Below are positions 60,824 through 64,000 of a stretch of DNA of 64,000 bases, one piece after another. The position numbers and the translations under genes were made by a program. The first letter of the stretch is position 1. Every line of letters begins with the position of its first letter. This DNA comes from Pelargonium tetragonum (taxonomy: Eukaryota > Streptophyta > Magnoliopsida > Geraniales > Geraniaceae), in the NCBI GenBank assembly GCA_036897445.1, contig JAYMTL010000076.1:1-64000 (forward strand), read 5' to 3'. The notes beneath the pieces are model-generated. The model was not told the DNA's origin, did no database searches, and saw nothing but the letters and a program-made list of their open reading frames with translations.

Positions 60824-62819
60824 GTCAATTCTGCGTATAGCTATGGTTAGTTAGTAAAGAGTTGTAACGCTTTTTAATTTAATAGGTATAAAATTCAGTC
60901 TCTTGTAAACCCTGTGGTAAATTCCCCGAAAGGTAAAATGAAACTAAATAAAATATTTTAGGGGCTTTATACTAATTAATAAAACCCTCTTTTAAAATAA
61001 GCGAGCCTCCTGCCTTCCCTACCCTAAATCTTTAACTAAACGCGGTGTATATTATACCCCCTTGCAAGCGGCAGCAAAGAGATTTTACAAAAAACGGGTT
61101 TATCAAGGATAAAAAGCACTTAGTACCCAAAAAGACTCCATAATTGAATTGAGCAAGGACCCCAGGATTCCCCAAAAGGTACTTACTTTCTTCCTTTTTC
61201 TCGAGAGTAGCTAAACTAAAATTCTTGCTATTATAAGAGATAGTTTTTAGAAGAGTTTCTATATTGTTATTTAGGAGCAAGTCAACGGGAAACATCTCTT
61301 CTAGTTAGGATACACAGTTTATACACGGATTCACGGCGTCTAGTAATAAGTTTTGAGGGCCCGTATAGAAATTGAACTAAATAAGTTTCTTTTTTCAAAG
61401 TTTTGTTTGGGTCCCTCTTTTAGGATGCAGCATTACGACACAAAAAATCTAATAAATATTGCAGCTAAACGGGGTTTTTGGAGAAGAAGAGTTGCGACCA
61501 CCCTCGTTTTAGGGTAACTCTACTTTTTAAAATCCAGTTTAGGAAACAACTTCTTACAATTTGACTTCTATTTTCAGAGTTATTCTTGTGTATCATTATG
61601 TATCTCATAGAGTAACTGCACTAACCGGAATATCGAAACTTTGCTATGCTATTAGGAGATCTCTACCCGTTTATCAACAGCAACAGACTAAATTCGTACT
61701 TTTAAGTAAAGGGAGGAGAGGACCCTTTATAAAATCCCTTAATTATAAAAAATATGTTATGTTTAATATCCGAGAGTATAATAAGTAAAGCCCAAATTTA
61801 GTTTCATTTTTTTCTTCCTTTTTACTTTTGAGCTATAGGAACAAAGCGCTTTTGTAAAAAAAAAATAGCATAGGTATATGTAATTAATAAGGAGCCCCTC
61901 AAGAAAGCCTTAGAGCTCACTTTTTGTTGTAAGTTGTCAAAGCCAGAATGATGCAGTGAAAAAGCTCCTTAGTAGAGTTCCGTAGGCGGGGTTTTCGTTG
62001 AGAATAGTAAGGACTGTGGTTCCGGTTAGTAGGGAAGCCCATTCCTAGAGTATAACAGGGTAAAGCTAGCTTAGGAGAAGAGAAGAAGTCAAAAAATGTT
62101 TTTTTCGGAGCTATCCATGGGTCTTAATTTGCTATTTCCTTGTTTTTAATTACTAAAGAATTTCCCCAAGTTTGCTACTAGCGGGTTTTCTTAATAAAAT
62201 TTAGAGGCTAACTGTGCGACGGATTACAAGACTATACCAGCTACTAGGAACTAGCATTTATTTAATAAGGGCTCCTAACTTGAACTTTTCATTCTTTTGT
62301 GCTAAATGAAATTTAACCAGAAAAGTCAATCAGTGCAGCATAAAGCATTCCTATAAAGTGGTATACTACCCATTTTTGAAGCGTTTCTCCCCTAGGGCAC
62401 TCTTTTAACAAAAAGATTCTTCTTGTGGCGACCCTTTACGTAAGGAGAAGGTATATAATAAATAGGTGTAATAAAAAAAATATGCTTATCTAGTAACTTA
62501 GTAAAAAACCCCATGCATTGTTAGAAACTCTTAAAAGAACTACTACAGAGCTCTTATAGTTATAAACTTTGTTCCTTATGAGCCCGCTGTATTACTACGC
62601 TTATCCTGCAATTCTGGAACTTTAATAAAAGGAGAACCTATATGACATAATCACACCCGGGTTTGAAGGGTAAAAACTCTTGACAGGGAAAGCTTTTACA
62701 AAATTCTGCTTATTCAGAAGCAGTTTCTTATCTACAAAGAGACCTGTGTTATCCGACTTTCCACTCGAAAAAGATAGTTAAGGTAAATACGAAGTTTAAT
62801 ATATAAGCTTGTTTTATGA
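60824..62819. other. non-coding stretch, nothing recognised
   Basis: Frames at 61032-61295 (minus) and 61561-61788 are without domains or family resemblance. Confidence 0.5.
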
Positions 62820-63060
62820 GCTATATACCTATGCCTTGTATAATATCCTGTTGCTTAAGCAGCAGAAGTAGAGCTATACGCTTACAGGAAATTTTTGTTA
62901 CTCTACTTTTTTTGTAGCTATAGTATTAAAGTTATTATATTATTGTATTAGTACATTAGTACTATGTATATTATTAGTATTATCTAAGTATTCTTTAGTT
63001 ATAATATATGAGTATATGAGCTGTTCTTTACTTGTATTGGATAGCTTAAGATTGTATTAC
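62820..63060. other. TA/TTA-rich low-complexity tract
   Basis: Runs such as TTATTATATTATTG and repeated TATTAG/TAGTA words occupy 62930-63010, with G exceeding C on the plus strand. The opposite strand resembles the G-poor tract at 15.1-15.4 kb in style, but no long exact match is seen. Confidence 0.55.
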
Positions 63061-63742
63061 CTTCTTCAAGGGGTACTCTTCTTGCCCTATACTTTTATCG
63101 GTTAAGAGTATTGAGCCTTGGAGATACTTGATAGAGTCTATGTTACCGACTGTAGCTTTGGTTAATCTTACTAGTATTTGTAATAGTACATACACACTAT
63201 AACCACGGATTGACTTTGACTTAACTTGCTCCTTGTTACTTACTTGTTTGCTTTATATACCCCTTCTTTATTAGAGCTATACTTCTCCGAGGGGCATTGA
63301 TAGCTAGATGGCTGGGTTTCCTTAATGGGTAAAAGGATAAATCCACTACGGACTTTAAAACAACTAGGTTTAGGATTTAATAGGGTAAAAGGCGAGAGCT
63401 TAGCAGGTACTCGATCGGGAATTCGACAAATTTCGCTCAGCTCTGGTGTTAGGAAAATGAGAAGCCTTTTGGGCATTATCCCACGAAGATTACTGCTTTT
63501 TAACTTCATATTAGAATAGGGGTCTCCCCTTTGTACCCATAAGGATTCTTTTAATTTAAAAGGATTAAGAATAAGAAAGAGTGTCTTAATCTTAATTAAC
63601 GTAGAATGAAAGCACTTATATAGATATATAGAAAAAAGTTTTCATTTAGACTTCCCCGGGAATTGTGTACTTCCTTTAAGGGATTTTTTAGTATTTTCAT
63701 TTTAAAGAACTTTCTAAAGTCAAACTTGACCCTATAAAATAG
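63061..63742. other. non-coding stretch with overlapping chance frames
   Basis: Frames at 63240-63509 (minus, 89 codons) and 63325-63519 (plus, 64 codons) overlap. The plus frame opens MGKRINPL, which recalls the start of ribosomal protein S3, but nothing after it fits. Confidence 0.45.
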
Positions 63743-63765
63743 AATGCCGAAAGTTCAAGTCCCAT
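63743..63765. repeat. repeat D, copy 2 (transition-only pair)
   Basis: Matches 34213-34235 over 23 bases with five differences, all transitions. AAGTTCAAGTC, a T-arm-like word, is unchanged. No D-arm precedes it here. Confidence 0.55.
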
Positions 63766-64000
63766 CCTCAGACCGAAGTCGGGAAGATAAACAAAGAGGG
63801 GCCGTTGAGTGTACAAAAAATCTATATTTTAAGCTATTCACTTACAATAAAAAGATAAAGCCTAGGAGCTCCCTGAATTAAAAAAGGGGTAGATCCAGAA
63901 GAATAAAAGAAATACATCATAACTAAAGGGGCCGCGGGCCTTTTTACTTAAAAGATACTTTACAGAATTCCTTTTTGTATCGATAAAAATGAGTCTTCCA
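63766..64000. other. non-coding end of window
   Basis: Nothing recognised. Confidence 0.5.

Larger units (their letters stand above)
1..64000. other. gene-free AT-rich tract with RIP-like base bias
   Basis: No open frame exceeds 111 codons on either strand, about the maximum expected by chance in 64 kb of DNA at this composition. Hand counts over 540 bp (60 bp each at 1, 12001, 26401, 30001 and 44101, and 240 bp at 50161) gave 58 TpA against 41 ApT, and 40 CpA+TpG against 47 ApC+GpT; CpG was 8 where about 16 are expected. High TpA with low CpA/TpG is what RIP leaves in ascomycete fungi; CpG-only methylation decay would instead raise TpG. The nuclear fungal assignment is inference. Expanded organelle intergenic DNA is the main alternative. 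Confidence 0.55.

Noticed and set aside
63325-63519. Frame starting MGKRINPL, like ribosomal protein S3
   Set aside because: Only the first eight residues recall S3; the following residues do not fit, the length is 64 codons, and an opposite-strand frame overlaps.
1-64000. Alternative genetic code reading TAA/TAG as glutamine
   Set aside because: Some tracts gain length, but spot checks gave no recognisable protein, and the same pattern follows from CpA-to-TpA decay.
1-64000. CRISPR array, insertion sequence or bacterial operon
   Set aside because: No regularly spaced direct repeats, no transposase-like frame, and no closely spaced genes are present.

Overview
This 64 kb window is AT-rich (hand counts give roughly 35% G+C) and I could not support a single protein-coding gene in it. 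The longest stop-to-stop-limited open frame is 111 codons, open frames on opposite strands often overlap one another, and none shows a domain, a family-typical length, a plausible neighbour or a consistent strand. I also found no convincing intact rRNA, tRNA, CRISPR array, insertion sequence or operon, so nearly all entries below are repeats, decayed RNA-like pieces, hairpins and composition tracts.

Organism: uncertain. A hand dinucleotide count over 540 bp taken from six places gave TpA/ApT about 1.4 and (CpA+TpG)/(ApC+GpT) about 0.85, with CpG about half of expectation. Excess TpA with loss of CpA/TpG, together with TAA/TAG-rich and TGA-poor frames, is the pattern left by repeat-induced point mutation (RIP) in filamentous ascomycete fungi. 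One diverged repeat pair (34213-34235 and 63743-63765) differs only by transitions, which fits. A (TA)7-TTAGGGTTAGGG interstitial telomere-like block at 36.5 kb also fits a fungal or other TTAGGG-type nuclear genome. My working picture is therefore a gene-empty, heterochromatic AT-rich compartment of a nuclear genome, probably fungal. The main alternative is expanded intergenic DNA of a large organelle genome, because several tRNA-like remnants look bacterial or organellar in sequence.

Layout. 0-7 kb: nothing but chance frames. 7.1-8.6 kb: a tRNA-like remnant and the first short copy of repeat A. 10-18 kb: short tandem duplications, a strong hairpin at 11.7 kb and a G-poor tract at 15.1-15.4 kb. 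18-24 kb: two diverged copies of repeat B and a purine-rich tract. 29-38 kb: a tRNA-Glu-like remnant, the best copy of repeat A with three T-arm-like motifs spaced about 160 bp apart, a purine-rich tract, the telomere-like block, a pyrimidine-rich tract and a hairpin. 39-47 kb: several hairpins and the second long copy of repeat A. 49-61 kb: the 23-bp repeat C, rRNA-like words, tRNA-like remnants at 52.1, 57.7 and 60.6 kb, and a C6G8 block. 61-64 kb: a TTA-rich low-complexity tract and the second member of the transition-only pair.

The most interesting signal is the recurrence of decayed tRNA-like modules (A-box and B-box words, several at close to canonical spacing), some sitting inside or beside a dispersed repeat. 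This could be a tRNA-derived repeat family or a set of dead tRNA genes. I could not run searches, so identities stay tentative.
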